DNA from: Verrucomicrobiota bacterium | GTDB lineage: Bacteria; Verrucomicrobiota; Verrucomicrobiia; Palsa-1439 | Reading direction: 5' to 3' | Length of the DNA: 64,000 nt | Assembly (NCBI GenBank): GCA_003152315.1 | Contig: PLZV01000003.1 | Coordinates: 159 to 64,158, forward strand | Part shown: one piece after another, positions 18,901 through 26,514 of the stretch | How positions within the stretch are numbered: position 1 is the first letter of the stretch | Layout: each line of letters begins with the position of its first letter | The notes under the pieces: model-generated | Seen by the model: only the letters and a program-made list of their open reading frames with translations | Told to the model about the DNA's origin: nothing | The model's database searches: none | Translations under genes and position numbers: made by a program

Positions 18901-21900
18901 TCCCGGTCCACTGAAGGTGTATCCGCAATCGTAACGTGCCACTTCGGCCAACGTGTGCGTTTCATACGCGCGGAGAAACGTGGTCCCGTTCCAGGAAAAG
19001 AACGCCAGGTCCGCCTGCGGATGATAGCCAACCCCCACGGGACCTCCGAGGGTTACGATGGGGTTGAAATTGCCATCGAATATCGCTGTGCCCTGGGACG
19101 TTGGCACAGCAAACTGACTGCCATCCCGGTTCACGCCGATTTCATCCGTATACCATCCGGAACATCGCCCGGAGGGGATAGTCTGGGTCGCCACATCGTA
19201 CTTTAGGCCGGGCCCGCAGGAGTCGTTGGATTCCGCGATGCCGATCGTTTTCCGGTCGCCGCTGCTGCGCAGCATGCTGTACTGATCCAATCCATCGAAA
19301 ACCACCTTGACCTGCTTCGTTACGGGATCGTACCGACGCAGGGGAGTGAACCCGGAACCCTGGAACCCGGACGTGAACAAGACCGCGCCGTCATTGCCAA
19401 AGGCAACCGACCAGCTGCCGCTCTCATATTGGGCCAAGGGGAATTCGGCCTTCTGGCTCGTACCGCTTGGCAGGTCGATGACCCAAATCCACAGATTGCT
19501 CGTGTAATTCCCGTCTGCCACGACCAACGTGTTGTTGTCGGGCGAAATATCCAGGCCCTTCAGGTTGCTGCCGGAAAAGGTAAACGACGGCAGGTACGTG
19601 CCGCCGACAAGATCATAACGCAATACCTGAGAGCCTGCCGAGATGTAGAGAATCCCCCGCGTGGCATCCTCTACCATGTCCGTGGGAGTGGGGGCGGGTA
19701 TGAGCACGTTGGCTGGTGGGCGGAACACATCGATAGGGTTGCTCGACACCGTGTGGCCAACACCATCATTGGCTGTAATGGTCACATGGGCGAGGGTAAG
19801 CGAGTTGACCGTCAACAGACCGGTCCATTGTCCGGCAGTGAACGCTCCCGATGTCACTGGTGAGAGCGAAGCGGGTTGCACGCTGCTGGTCATGCTGAAG
19901 GTAACGACGTTGGTAAACGCTGTGAAGATCCCGTTCGTCGCATCCCGAGCCGTGATTGTCACCGAGAAGGGAACCCCCGAGGTTTGAGGGTTGGAGATGG
20001 TGGAGAATGAGAAATGGTCAGGGGTGGGGCCAACAGCCAGTCCCACGCCGCGGTTGGTGTTGCCGATCCCGTTATAAAGATTGGCGAATGTAACCGTGTC
20101 GAAATGGTTTCCCGTCGTGAGGCCATTCGCAGCCGGGTTGATACTCACGGTGACAAAGGCGCTGCCGCCCGGGGTAAGTGTCCCGGTCGTAGCTGACAGA
20201 GTTACCCACGGACGCGTATTGGTTGCCGACCAGGTCAATGTCGCGTTGCCAGTGTCAGTTATGGTGTACACTTGGCTGGTTGGGTTGAACGGACCGCCGA
20301 CGGGACCGCGTGAAATCAAGCCGCCCAGCGGATTAACCGACAGGGTTGGCGCAAGCGCCGCGGTGGTAGCGACGGCCTGATTGCCATAATCGGAATCCGC
20401 TACCGCGTTGTAAGCCCGGACCCGGTACCAATACTTCGTGTTCGGTACCAGTCCTGTATCAGTCAACGACGTGATGCTCGCACCGACGAGCGTGATTTGC
20501 GACCACGTTCCGGGACTACCACTGCTGTCTGGCGCCCGCTCGATCTTAAATCCGTCCTGATTACCGGCGTTGTTGGTCCACGACAGCCTAATCTGATCAA
20601 TAGCAAATGAGGTAGCCGTCAGGGCCAAGGGTCCATTCGGGGCACAGGTCAATGCCAATGCGTGACCACCGCAGGCGATTGTTCCCACCGCCTTCAAACC
20701 AGTGGGCGGCGTTGGCGTGCCGTACCCGTTGTACCCCCAACCCACAACGGTGCCATCGCTCTTCAATGCGAGGCTTGTCGCGCCACCGGCCGCTATGGCC
20801 ACCACGTTGCTTAATCCCGCCGGCACGATGGTCTCGCCATACCTCTCCCATCCCCAAGCGACGACAGTGCCATCGCTTTTGAGCGCGAGACTGTGATATT
20901 GACCGGCAGCGATGGCGACCACTCCGGTCAAACCTGCCGGCGGATCCGCCGCAATACCCGATGGCCAGCCAACGACCGTGCCGTCGCTCTTGAGCGCCAA
21001 TGCGTGATAACTGCCGGCGGTGACTGCCACCACACCGTTCAGGCCGGCGGGCTGATTCGTCAACGAATCGTTGCCCCAGTCAATAACCGTACCGTCACTC
21101 TTCAGGGCAATATTGTGGATCTCACCCGCGCTGATGGCGACAACTCCACCCAGACCCGGCGGCAGCGCTGTTAGATTGGTTTCACCCCAACCCACAATCG
21201 TACCGTCATATCGTAGTGCAAGACTGTGATACTGGCCAGCGGCAAGGGCCACTACTCCGGTCAGCCCTGTTGGTGGTGTGGCTTGGCCGAAGTAATTGTA
21301 ACCCCAAGCGAAGACTGTCCCGTTGGTTTTCAAGACCAGACTGTGCCAGCCGCCCGCGGCGACGGCGGCCACGCCGGCCAGGCCCGGCGGTGGTGTTGCC
21401 TGACCCTGGTCGTTCAGCCCCCAGCCGACAACGGATGTCGGGCAGAGAGACGGCGCAGTCACCCCGGGCATGTTGGAAAAGGCAGACGCACCATTTGCAC
21501 TGTAAGCGCGTACTCGATAATAATACCTTGTGCCGGGCCAAACCCCGGTGTCGCGATAAACCGTCGTGTTCGGCAGCACCTGAGCGATCTGGGTGAAGTT
21601 CGTATTATCAAGAGATCGCTCGATCTTAAATCCGTCCTCATCGCTGGAGTTGTCTATCCACGACAGATTGATCTGATGGTAGGAGAATGCTGCAGCCGTC
21701 AAATTCGAGGGCGGGGATGGTGGAGGGGGGACAGTCGTCGAGGCTTGGTTGCTGTACGCTGAATCACCACCGGTGTTATAGGCACGTACACGATACCAGT
21801 ATGTCCCGATAGCAGGAAGTCCCGTATCGCTATATGCGGTGACATTGGAGCTGACACTTGTTATTTGCGCCCAAGTGCCGGGAGTTCCCAGGGTGTCCGG

Positions 21901-22404
21901 TGCGCGCTCGATAAGGAATCCGATTTCGTTGCCGGAATTGTCGGCCCAGGACAGGTTGATCTGAGTCGCGGAAACCCCGGTGGCGATCAAGACGGAAGGT
22001 GCAGGAATTGGGTTGATAGTCAGACTTACGGCGCGGTTGGTCGAACCCTTTCCATTGGTGAGGTTCGTGAAGGTAACCGCGTCCGCATATTGGCCGGCCG
22101 CGAGACTGTTGGCATTGGAGTTGATGGAGACTGTTACCGTGGTGGCGACGTGAACGGCCAGGGTCCCATTGGTGGCTGAGAGGTTTAGCCAAGGTTGGTT
22201 CTTGCTCGCCCTCCAAGTCAGGCTTGCGGTGCCACTATTGCTCAGCGCGTACTGTTGGCTCGATGGGCTGAATGGTCCCGCAAGGAATCCGCTCGACGCC
22301 AAGTTATTGGTTGGGGAAACGAAGAGCACGCCTGTGGGTGCGGCGTTCAGCACGGGCGAACTCCAGAACCCCAGAATCAGGCTGATACACACGATCAGCC
22401 ACAT
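12934..22404 (-). CDS. Giant modular secreted/surface protein (BACON-like, FN3, RCC1-like, DUF11, LamG-like, Asp-rich C-terminus)
   Basis: 3156 residues after a signal peptide (LIVCISLILGFWSSPVLNA). Eight copies of a ~105-residue BACON-like unit recognisable by GGPFSP-S-Q-Y-TLTN and WLSLS-TGTL. FN3 units near 136-320 and 590-690 (NQDGFKIERAPD, WYRVRAYN). Seven RCC1-like repeats near 325-585 (GQYHSLALKSDGTVV). Two seven-bladed-propeller-like blocks with VLRYDL and LVVAD. Two DUF11 units near 1204 and 1956. A LamG-like segment near 2560-2735. Two Asp-rich calcium motifs (DADGDGQNN, DSDGDGIPD) near 2930 and 3025. No PEP-CTERM or sortase signal was seen. Such proteins are exported and likely act in adhesion or polymer contact; no catalytic site was found. 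The gene stands alone between the two direct repeats. Confidence 0.9.
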   Translation of the reverse strand: MWLIVCISLILGFWSSPVLNAAPTGVLFVSPTNNLASSGFLAGPFSPSSQQYALSNSGTASLTWRASKNQPWLNLSATNGTLAVHVATTVTVSINSNANSLAAGQYADAVTFTNLTNGKGSTNRAVSLTINPIPAPSVLIATGVSATQINLSWADNSGNEIGFLIERAPDTLGTPGTWAQITSVSSNVTAYSDTGLPAIGTYWYRVRAYNTGGDSAYSNQASTTVPPPPSPPSNLTAAAFSYHQINLSWIDNSSDEDGFKIERSLDNTNFTQIAQVLPNTTVYRDTGVWPGTRYYYRVRAYSANGASAFSNMPGVTAPSLCPTSVVGWGLNDQGQATPPPGLAGVAAVAAGGWHSLVLKTNGTVFAWGYNYFGQATPPTGLTGVVALAAGQYHSLALRYDGTIVGWGETNLTALPPGLGGVVAISAGEIHNIALKSDGTVIDWGNDSLTNQPAGLNGVVAVTAGSYHALALKSDGTVVGWPSGIAADPPAGLTGVVAIAAGQYHSLALKSDGTVVAWGWERYGETIVPAGLSNVVAIAAGGATSLALKSDGTVVGWGYNGYGTPTPPTGLKAVGTIACGGHALALTCAPNGPLALTATSFAIDQIRLSWTNNAGNQDGFKIERAPDSSGSPGTWSQITLVGASITSLTDTGLVPNTKYWYRVRAYNAVADSDYGNQAVATTAALAPTLSVNPLGGLISRGPVGGPFNPTSQVYTITDTGNATLTWSATNTRPWVTLSATTGTLTPGGSAFVTVSINPAANGLTTGNHFDTVTFANLYNGIGNTNRGVGLAVGPTPDHFSFSTISNPQTSGVPFSVTITARDATNGIFTAFTNVVTFSMTSSVQPASLSPVTSGAFTAGQWTGLLTVNSLTLAHVTITANDGVGHTVSSNPIDVFRPPANVLIPAPTPTDMVEDATRGILYISAGSQVLRYDLVGGTYLPSFTFSGSNLKGLDISPDNNTLVVADGNYTSNLWIWVIDLPSGTSQKAEFPLAQYESGSWSVAFGNDGAVLFTSGFQGSGFTPLRRYDPVTKQVKVVFDGLDQYSMLRSSGDRKTIGIAESNDSCGPGLKYDVATQTIPSGRCSGWYTDEIGVNRDGSQFAVPTSQGTAIFDGNFNPIVTLGGPVGVGYHPQADLAFFSWNGTTFLRAYETHTLAEVARYDCGYTFSGPGGATYQGGRVRTSADGNDVFVSVGGGVRWISRGTAPPADLVVSMLDSPDPVGVASNLTYTITVSNNGPNGVPDAQLFDLLPPGVTFVSATTSQGSYSLSNGLVSCALGALAGGASATVNVVIVQSAEAILTNVAALTSSAADPNPNNNTVQAITAVQGIAAMSVTPGTSLVSAGKVGGPFSPSSQTYTLTNNGSSLLNWSASSGQNWLSLSPTNGTLAIGQSSTVSISINSNAAAFALGSYHGTVTFANLTNGIGNTSRGVDLTVYGVPYLSVTPTNGLTSRGPIGGPFSLPSQLYTLTNTGNVALAWSATNASQWVSLSATSGMLSPGAGVGVTASINASANGLTSGYYFDSVAFANLSNGFGNTSRFMRLSVGPAPDHFTLSAIANPQTSAVPFTVMITARDATNGIFTSFTNAVTVSATSSVGGVSLSPTNTGAFTAGQWTGFITVNTFTLANLTITVDDGFGHTGQSNAFYVVRPASNTFIPATNRVDMVSDSARGLLYITAGNQVLRYDLNAGAFLSPFIFGSNLIGIDISPDNNTLVVADNVIGTNALWVYVVDLPSGNIRKSEYPPGAGAGSWCVAFGNDNAALVSSVGQYFAAGPLLRFDPATNQYTLVGGGTADMLTSSGDGRTIGRAETHMDPGSFDRYDVATQTVTVHSGMTEPFDIGVNRDGTQFATPAYFGMPIFDATLTRVAVLGAYFSEGPLGVGYHPQADLVYLPWIPTTYLRVYETHTLAEVTRYDCGYSFGWAPNNSSFSAGRVRVSRDGNNVFVTIGNGVRWISQGVGLPADLALTQSVSPAPVGTGSYLTYTITATNGGPSAVVNAQVLDRLPSDATFVSANVSQGTWSQSNGVVTAGLGAINAGGNATINVVVLPPQPTVLTNIAAIVSSGADPNPSNNVATAVTSVDAAGSLIVTPTTGLVSAGLIGGPFSPVNQTYTLTNSGVLALNWSATNMAPWVSLSATGGTLAPGASTTVDATINSSANGLAVGTYADTITFTNLTYGYGTTQRGVTLTITLPANLAVTPSSGLNSTGPQTGPFAPLSQNYTVSNTGTATLNWTASNSNNWLTLSATSGSLSGGGSTTVTVSINSNANNLWAGSYTDSVVFNNLVNGLGNTTRGVSLTVTPAAILTVTPAAGLASSGFIGGPFSPASQVYSLTNSGSAGLSWSANNSQSWLSLSATSGTLGVGEGTTVTVSINSNASALGIGSYSDTVAITNLTNGSGSVIRSASLTILLPLNHFSFSAVASPQTAAVPITVTITARDATNGIFTGFAGFVSLTATSTLGAVLISPANSGTFSAGQWTGSVTITNPLTNVRLVATDGSGHIGLSNPFTVQVGPLDHFAWSTVPSPQSQSIPFSVAVTAQDAGNNTVTSFTGPVGLTASADGVTSVVEDFESGVWPHAPWVLLGNAGTLSAAFAHDGNFGLRDPDWAYRTDVRLGDVGNELSWWIRPSGTAGRAYLGFAASSTGAWSFVAAPNSGQIMIDQNLGYQFTNVVITNQTWQLNKWYKAVVRFTSPISVQCSLYDTDGVTLLNSLSYTNKSSLAGGVAMRSFGSWSLDMIKSGSGAALAMTPTNSGSFAAGVWTGAVTVLQAATNVVLVASDGIGHSGKSVQFVVQGVGILSAMPGAGLSSTGSVGGPFLPASQVYAVTNTGMGSLSWAVTNAAGWLSLSSAGGVLSPGTSTNITVSVNGTASDLVPGSYTDTVTFTNLANGIGTTNRSVSLVVSSLAWEQWRMQYFGCTNCPQAAAMADADGDGQNNWVEFLAGTDPTDSRSALRIVAINSSGSDTRVFFTSVGGKYYSLERCDFIGGPWTDIVTDIPGNAAVQWVKDSGGAAVPSVFYRIKLGQSTNAPAADSDGDGIPDLWSQQYFGHPTSQTNDHSCAICDADGTGQNNLNKYLAGLNPTNPASVFRIVSLVPQGNDLSIVWRAGGGRTNAVQASDTFGSGGNFSDIGLALILPGSGDMITNYLDVGGATNSPSRFYRVRLVP

Positions 22405-22662
22405 CGAGCTTCTCGCTTTGATCAGACGCTTCTCCTACCCTGCGGAGTGATGAGTAAGCTTTTACTACACATTTTCCGCCTCAATTACAAGGCGATTGTG
22501 GTCGGCAGCTTGAGCCTGTTTCGCAATCGCATCGAGCGCCAACGCTACGGACCAGCCGCACGCGGTAGTGGCAGGCAAGGTCCGTGTTTTCATCCTCGTT
22601 TAATCCGTCCTACTCGGAGTCGCGGTTCACAACTCCGTGCAAACACAGATTGGACAACAAGT

Positions 22663-22855
<193 letters not shown>

Positions 22856-23000
22856 CCGGATTGTCAATTAACTGCTGGCAACTCATTAAAATCTTCTACG
22901 CCATTTTCACCATTTTCAAGACCACCCGCAAGCAGATACGCCGTGGCCGTCAGTCATCTTCCCTTTCTCCTCAATCTGCCCCGTTGCCGGATTGTAGGGC

Positions 23001-23021
23001 GCGAAGCCCGAAGGGTTTCGC
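23001..23021. repeat. Short REP-like hairpin
   Basis: GCGAAGCCC and GGGTTTCGC pair (one G-T) around GAA. It is one of several short palindromes in this gap and has no gene close enough to be its terminator. Confidence 0.5.
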
Positions 23022-23125
23022 AGCCAATCCCTTCTTTCACATTGGTCCCAAAGCCGAATCGGACGGAGCCGAGTCCGACGAGACGCCGAGATGCTATTTT
23101 CGAGGCAAATGGATTCGGCTTTCCC

Positions 23126-23235
23126 AAACGAACCCGAATCAAATTCTCCCACTCATAGTCGCAACTAACTACATTGCTGCATGTTACAACGCTATTTGCC
23201 AATATTACAATCGGGTTCGTTTCGCAGAAACGCAT
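23126..23235. repeat. Paired inverted REP-like element, copy 1
   Basis: AAACGAACCCGAATC (23126-23140) and AATCGGGTTCGTTT (23209-23222) form an inverted pair about 70 bp apart. The right end carries the hairpin CGTTTC-GCA-GAAACG. The same layout and core recur at 56541-56668. Two copies of a BIME-like unit without a coding region point to a REP family moved by an enzyme encoded elsewhere. Confidence 0.6.
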
Positions 23236-23288
23236 GTTTTTACGGTCCTCCTCTCCCCTTGGGGGGAGCCGAGTCTGCGAGACGCCAC

Positions 23289-23307
23289 GAACTCCGAACC
23301 GGAGTTC
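23289..23307. repeat. Perfect 8-bp hairpin
   Basis: GAACTCCG and CGGAGTTC pair around AAC. It lies in the palindrome-rich gap with no T-run behind it. Probably another REP-type unit rather than a terminator. Confidence 0.5.
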
Positions 23308-23750
23308 GGATCAAAGGATTGAGGTGAGGGGTGTTTTCGCCCCCTGTCGCGCCGCATCGCCCTCGACTGGTCCTCCGTACTCATACCACCGACTATACTA
23401 CTATCGGAATACGATGTCCAGAAGAAGCGTGATGCCGTTTTTGCGGCAGCCGAACCGATCTCGGTTCCGTTGTGGCCACACTATACGACGGGCTTCGTAC
23501 CCGGCACCTTCGGCATTCTGTAAATTGTAAAGCGCTGGCACGGAGAAATGTGGTGATTTACCTTCTCATTGATGTCGGAAAGCTGACTTATGTTCGAGGA
23601 ACAGCACTTTCACATTTTTGGTAAAGATGAATAGTGTATCTCGGTGGGGGTCACGTGCTTTTGTCATGCGCGGCAGGCAACCCGAATTAACAGGGATGAC
23701 GGAGAAATCGTTCGGAGTTCATCGGGATCACATCTCAACATTGTAACATT

Positions 23751-23985
23751 TGCCAGTTCCGCATCCCGCCGTTTCCTTTCCGCACTCCGCTCTTGTCCTC
23801 TCGGTCCGGCCCGATCATCGGCTTCCGGGCAATCCACCAGCGTCGTATTCTCCGGGTTCAGCCCCACCTTGGCGCACTCACCGGCAAACCATTCCCGTTT
23901 CGCCGGGGTCCTTGTAAGGATTGATGGTTTCGGCAGAATCCGACCAGGCTTTCACATCCACCGCCGTTTTCGGCACGCCGTGCGA
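23751..23985 (-). pseudogene. Decayed coding fragment of unknown family
   Basis: On the minus strand, VPKTAVDVKAWSDSAETINP can be read first. After a change of frame it continues as KREWFAGECAKVGLNPEN, then TTLVDCPEADDRAGPRGQER and SAERKRRDAELAN. The two parts join into one protein-like sequence if a frameshift near 23905 is assumed. No start codon with ribosome site and no stop in a sensible place were found. I do not recognise the family. A chance open region in GC-rich DNA is the alternative. Confidence 0.35.
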
Positions 23986-24245
23986 TCAGTCTACTATGTC
24001 GGCAACCTTCTGTTAGTCTTCTACAAGTAAAAGGCGCCTATCAAACCTGGACAATCATGTACCATGACAGACTCAGATTAAATCCGCCTGACTATCACGT
24101 TACAATTCGTTCGGAAACATTCATTGGGTATGGACTTGTGGTAAATAAGCCTTGTTTTTAAAGGCCTGTAGGCTTACTCTCTTTTTTCAGGTACCACAGA
24201 AGTGTGGTCAAGTTGCGCCTGCAATTATAATACAGGAGAAGAACC

Positions 24246-24497
24246 ATGAATAATCGTTTGGCCACTTGGTTGATGGTTGGGATGTTGCCCCTGTTGGCTG
24301 CTTGCGCCACCTCGAGCCATTCCGCTGCGCTCAGCCCCGTTGATCCGCAGTTGTCGACGGCCAATGAGTTGACTTCTAAGGAGTGCGCAAACGTCTACAC
24401 GGTGTGGGACGATGCCCTGGCCAAGAGCGAAGCTGATATCGTGCGGCTCCCGGACGGGCAAATCGTCGGTCTTCTACCACCCGAAGGGACCCCGTAA
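24246..24497 (+). CDS. Small lipoprotein with a possible in-frame extension past its stop
   Basis: 83 residues behind a strong ribosome site (CAGGAGAAGAACC before the ATG). The signal ends in LLAACA, a lipobox, so it should be an acylated outer- or inner-membrane lipoprotein. The mature part is short and ends VRLPDGQIVGLLPPEGTP. After the TAA at 24495-24497 the same frame stays open for 27 codons to a TAA at 24579-24581 and repeats the motif as VRLPDGDIVDW. So either the gene has lost its last part to a nonsense change, or the tail is a relic. No family is recognised. It is convergent with etfA. Confidence 0.65.
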   Translation: MNNRLATWLMVGMLPLLAACATSSHSAALSPVDPQLSTANELTSKECANVYTVWDDALAKSEADIVRLPDGQIVGLLPPEGTP

Positions 24498-24616
24498 ACG
24501 CGCTTGCGGACCTTGGTAAGACTCCCGGATGGCGATATCGTTGACTGGCGAGCCCTCGCAGAAGGTACACGCACTTCGTAATCCACCCAGTTCGCCATGA
24601 TGCTGGCGAATGAAAC

Positions 24617-25657
24617 CTACCGGGCCGGTTTCGCCGCCAGAAGCGCATTGACCTTGCGCATCACTTCGAACGCGTCTGCCACGTAAAGCACGTCGGTTTT
24701 TCCGCGCGCCCAACCGCAGTTCGGATCGAGGTTCACCGCGCGGCGCTCGCTGATGAATCGCCAGCCCACGGCATGCGGTTCTTCCCCGTGACAACAGGTC
24801 GAGAGGCCCTTGAGATGCCGCGGGGTCGAGCCGGTTTGGCCAATCTGGTTCAAGTGCGTCATCAGCGTCAGCACCGCCTGCCCGTCCTTGCTCAGATCCA
24901 CCAGGGATTTGCTGCTGCCAAGAGAGGCGTTCGTGAGCTGGAGAAATCCGCGGATCAAGCTTTCAGCTTCGGGCGCATGGGCTTGACCGTCGGATTGTTT
25001 TTTCGTCCAACCGGCTCCGGCAACGAACAACAGTTCGGCGTCCGGACGGATCGTCTGCTGGCCCGACGTGGGCGCTTTCACGCCAATAACGGCTGTGCGT
25101 TTTGCGGCCACGGGCACCGTCGCGGTGACCAATTCGATTTTCACGGTGCCAACATCTCCCGTCCAGGGGGCATGACAGCCTGTCTCCAGGACAATGACCC
25201 AGGGACGTTGCGTGCGCTGCAATACCGCCTCCATGCGCTGGCGGTAATACCAACGCGTGATCGTCGCCCCACCTTCCGCAGCGACGAGATCGGTTACATG
25301 CGTATCAGCCCGTCCACCGAGACGATGTGCCAAGCCCGCAACGACCCGGTTCCAACGGGAGGTTGCCGGTGCAATCACCATTGTCGGGTTCACGGCCCGG
25401 CAGACAGCTTCGGCTGCGGCAATGTCGCTACCGTATCGAGAATGGCCAAACTCGGCCCCCTCGACTCCCAGGAACCGTGAAGCTCCGCACCCGGCAATGA
25501 GGTTCGCCGCCACCTGAAGAGATTCACCGACCAGGCCAACAGCCAGGTCCGCTCCGCCCGCCTCGGCAACGTCCTTCGCCGCGCCCAACGCTTCCAATGC
25601 CGACTTTGCCAGCCCGGCATCTTTTTCCACGTGCATCAAAATCAAAACTGTGTCCAC
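24617..25657 (-). CDS. etfA: Divergent electron transfer flavoprotein alpha subunit
   Basis: 346 residues with an ETF-type N-terminal domain (DTVLILMHVEKDAGLAKSAL) and a C-terminal part containing LNQIGQTGSTPRHLKGLSTC. The QIGQTG motif is the classic FAD-contact sequence of EtfA. The rest of the usual FAD site (GISGA-Q-H, ADYG) is replaced by GLSTCCHGEEPHAVGW and RGKTDVLYV, so the alpha subunit is strongly diverged. With EtfB it would take electrons from the acyl-CoA dehydrogenase and hand them to the ETF dehydrogenase, all encoded in this operon. It is the last gene, 21 bp after etfB. The product is cytoplasmic. Confidence 0.8.
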   Translation of the reverse strand: MDTVLILMHVEKDAGLAKSALEALGAAKDVAEAGGADLAVGLVGESLQVAANLIAGCGASRFLGVEGAEFGHSRYGSDIAAAEAVCRAVNPTMVIAPATSRWNRVVAGLAHRLGGRADTHVTDLVAAEGGATITRWYYRQRMEAVLQRTQRPWVIVLETGCHAPWTGDVGTVKIELVTATVPVAAKRTAVIGVKAPTSGQQTIRPDAELLFVAGAGWTKKQSDGQAHAPEAESLIRGFLQLTNASLGSSKSLVDLSKDGQAVLTLMTHLNQIGQTGSTPRHLKGLSTCCHGEEPHAVGWRFISERRAVNLDPNCGWARGKTDVLYVADAFEVMRKVNALLAAKPAR

Positions 25658-25678
25658 GGTCGTTCTTTTCCTTTCGTG

Positions 25679-26491
25679 TCAGGCGTTCGTGACCCAGGAA
25701 ACGATGTCCCGAGCAACTTCGTCGGTGCTGAGATCTTTCACGATTTTCGTGTCGCGGCGCTGTTTCGGCAGCGACACACTGGCAAAAGTGACGCCCTCTG
25801 CGCCCACCTTGCTAGTCCCGGCCTTTTGAAGGGCGGGCATGATGCCGCGCATGTTCGCCATGCCGACCTGGGGATTATTCGGCGGTTCGGGCAGGCTGCC
25901 GGTGGCCCATCCAAACACTGCCGGCGGACCGGTGCATTTCGATACCTGATGTTTGCCGCCCTCGATCCGTTCGAGTATCTCGATGGAGCCATCTGCGCCG
26001 ACGGTAAGCTTGTCCACACCTTGGAACTGGTCCACGATCCCGAGCATCTCCCCAACGATTTGCATCGTCGCGCCCGCACCCCGCGAAGCGGATTCCCAGC
26101 CGCCGAAGACCAGCAACCGCGACATATCGAGTCCAGGAATCGCTTTGATGGCGCCGGCCAACACCGCCGCCACTTCGGACGCCTCGGTAAACCCGCTGGC
26201 GGAGCCGTCAATCGCAATCAACTCAAACGGCGCCTTCTGGGCGACGGTCATCATCACTTGCTGGAGCTTGGCTTTCGGGCCAAGGCTGACGAGCCACACC
26301 TTGCTGCCCGGCGCGCTCTTCGCCAGGTGCGCCGCTTCAAAAAGCGCGTGCCACGCCCAGGGATCAAGCACCGCGGGCAACATCATTTCGTTCTTCAACG
26401 TTGGCCCGGCCGCGCCCGCCACCGGCTCCAACGTTTGCAGCGGATCAGGCACAATGCCTCCACAAACGACAATTTGATACGCAACACTCAT
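25679..26491 (-). CDS. etfB: Divergent electron transfer flavoprotein beta subunit
   Basis: Start set at the ATG at 26491, preceded by AAGGAG, giving 270 residues. The opening (YQIVVCGGIVPDPLQTLEPV) and the core (VWLVSLGPKAKLQQVMMTVA, LLVFGGWESASRGAGATMQI) follow the EtfB/FixA fold, including the beta-subunit nucleotide-binding loop region. Several usual EtfB motifs are altered, in step with its diverged EtfA partner. It should form a heterodimer with EtfA and bind AMP or FAD. It lies between the ETF dehydrogenase (23 bp upstream) and etfA. The longer frame up to 26632 overlaps the upstream gene and has no ribosome site. Confidence 0.82.
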   Translation of the reverse strand: MSVAYQIVVCGGIVPDPLQTLEPVAGAAGPTLKNEMMLPAVLDPWAWHALFEAAHLAKSAPGSKVWLVSLGPKAKLQQVMMTVAQKAPFELIAIDGSASGFTEASEVAAVLAGAIKAIPGLDMSRLLVFGGWESASRGAGATMQIVGEMLGIVDQFQGVDKLTVGADGSIEILERIEGGKHQVSKCTGPPAVFGWATGSLPEPPNNPQVGMANMRGIMPALQKAGTSKVGAEGVTFASVSLPKQRRDTKIVKDLSTDEVARDIVSWVTNA

Positions 26492-26514
26492 CCGTTCATC
26501 TCCTTGGTAAGAAA

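Noticed and set aside
24200-24245. TATAAT at about 24229 as promoter of the small lipoprotein
   Set aside because: Only about 14 bases lie between it and the ATG, so the ribosome site would be at or before the transcript start, and no -35 box at the right distance was seen.
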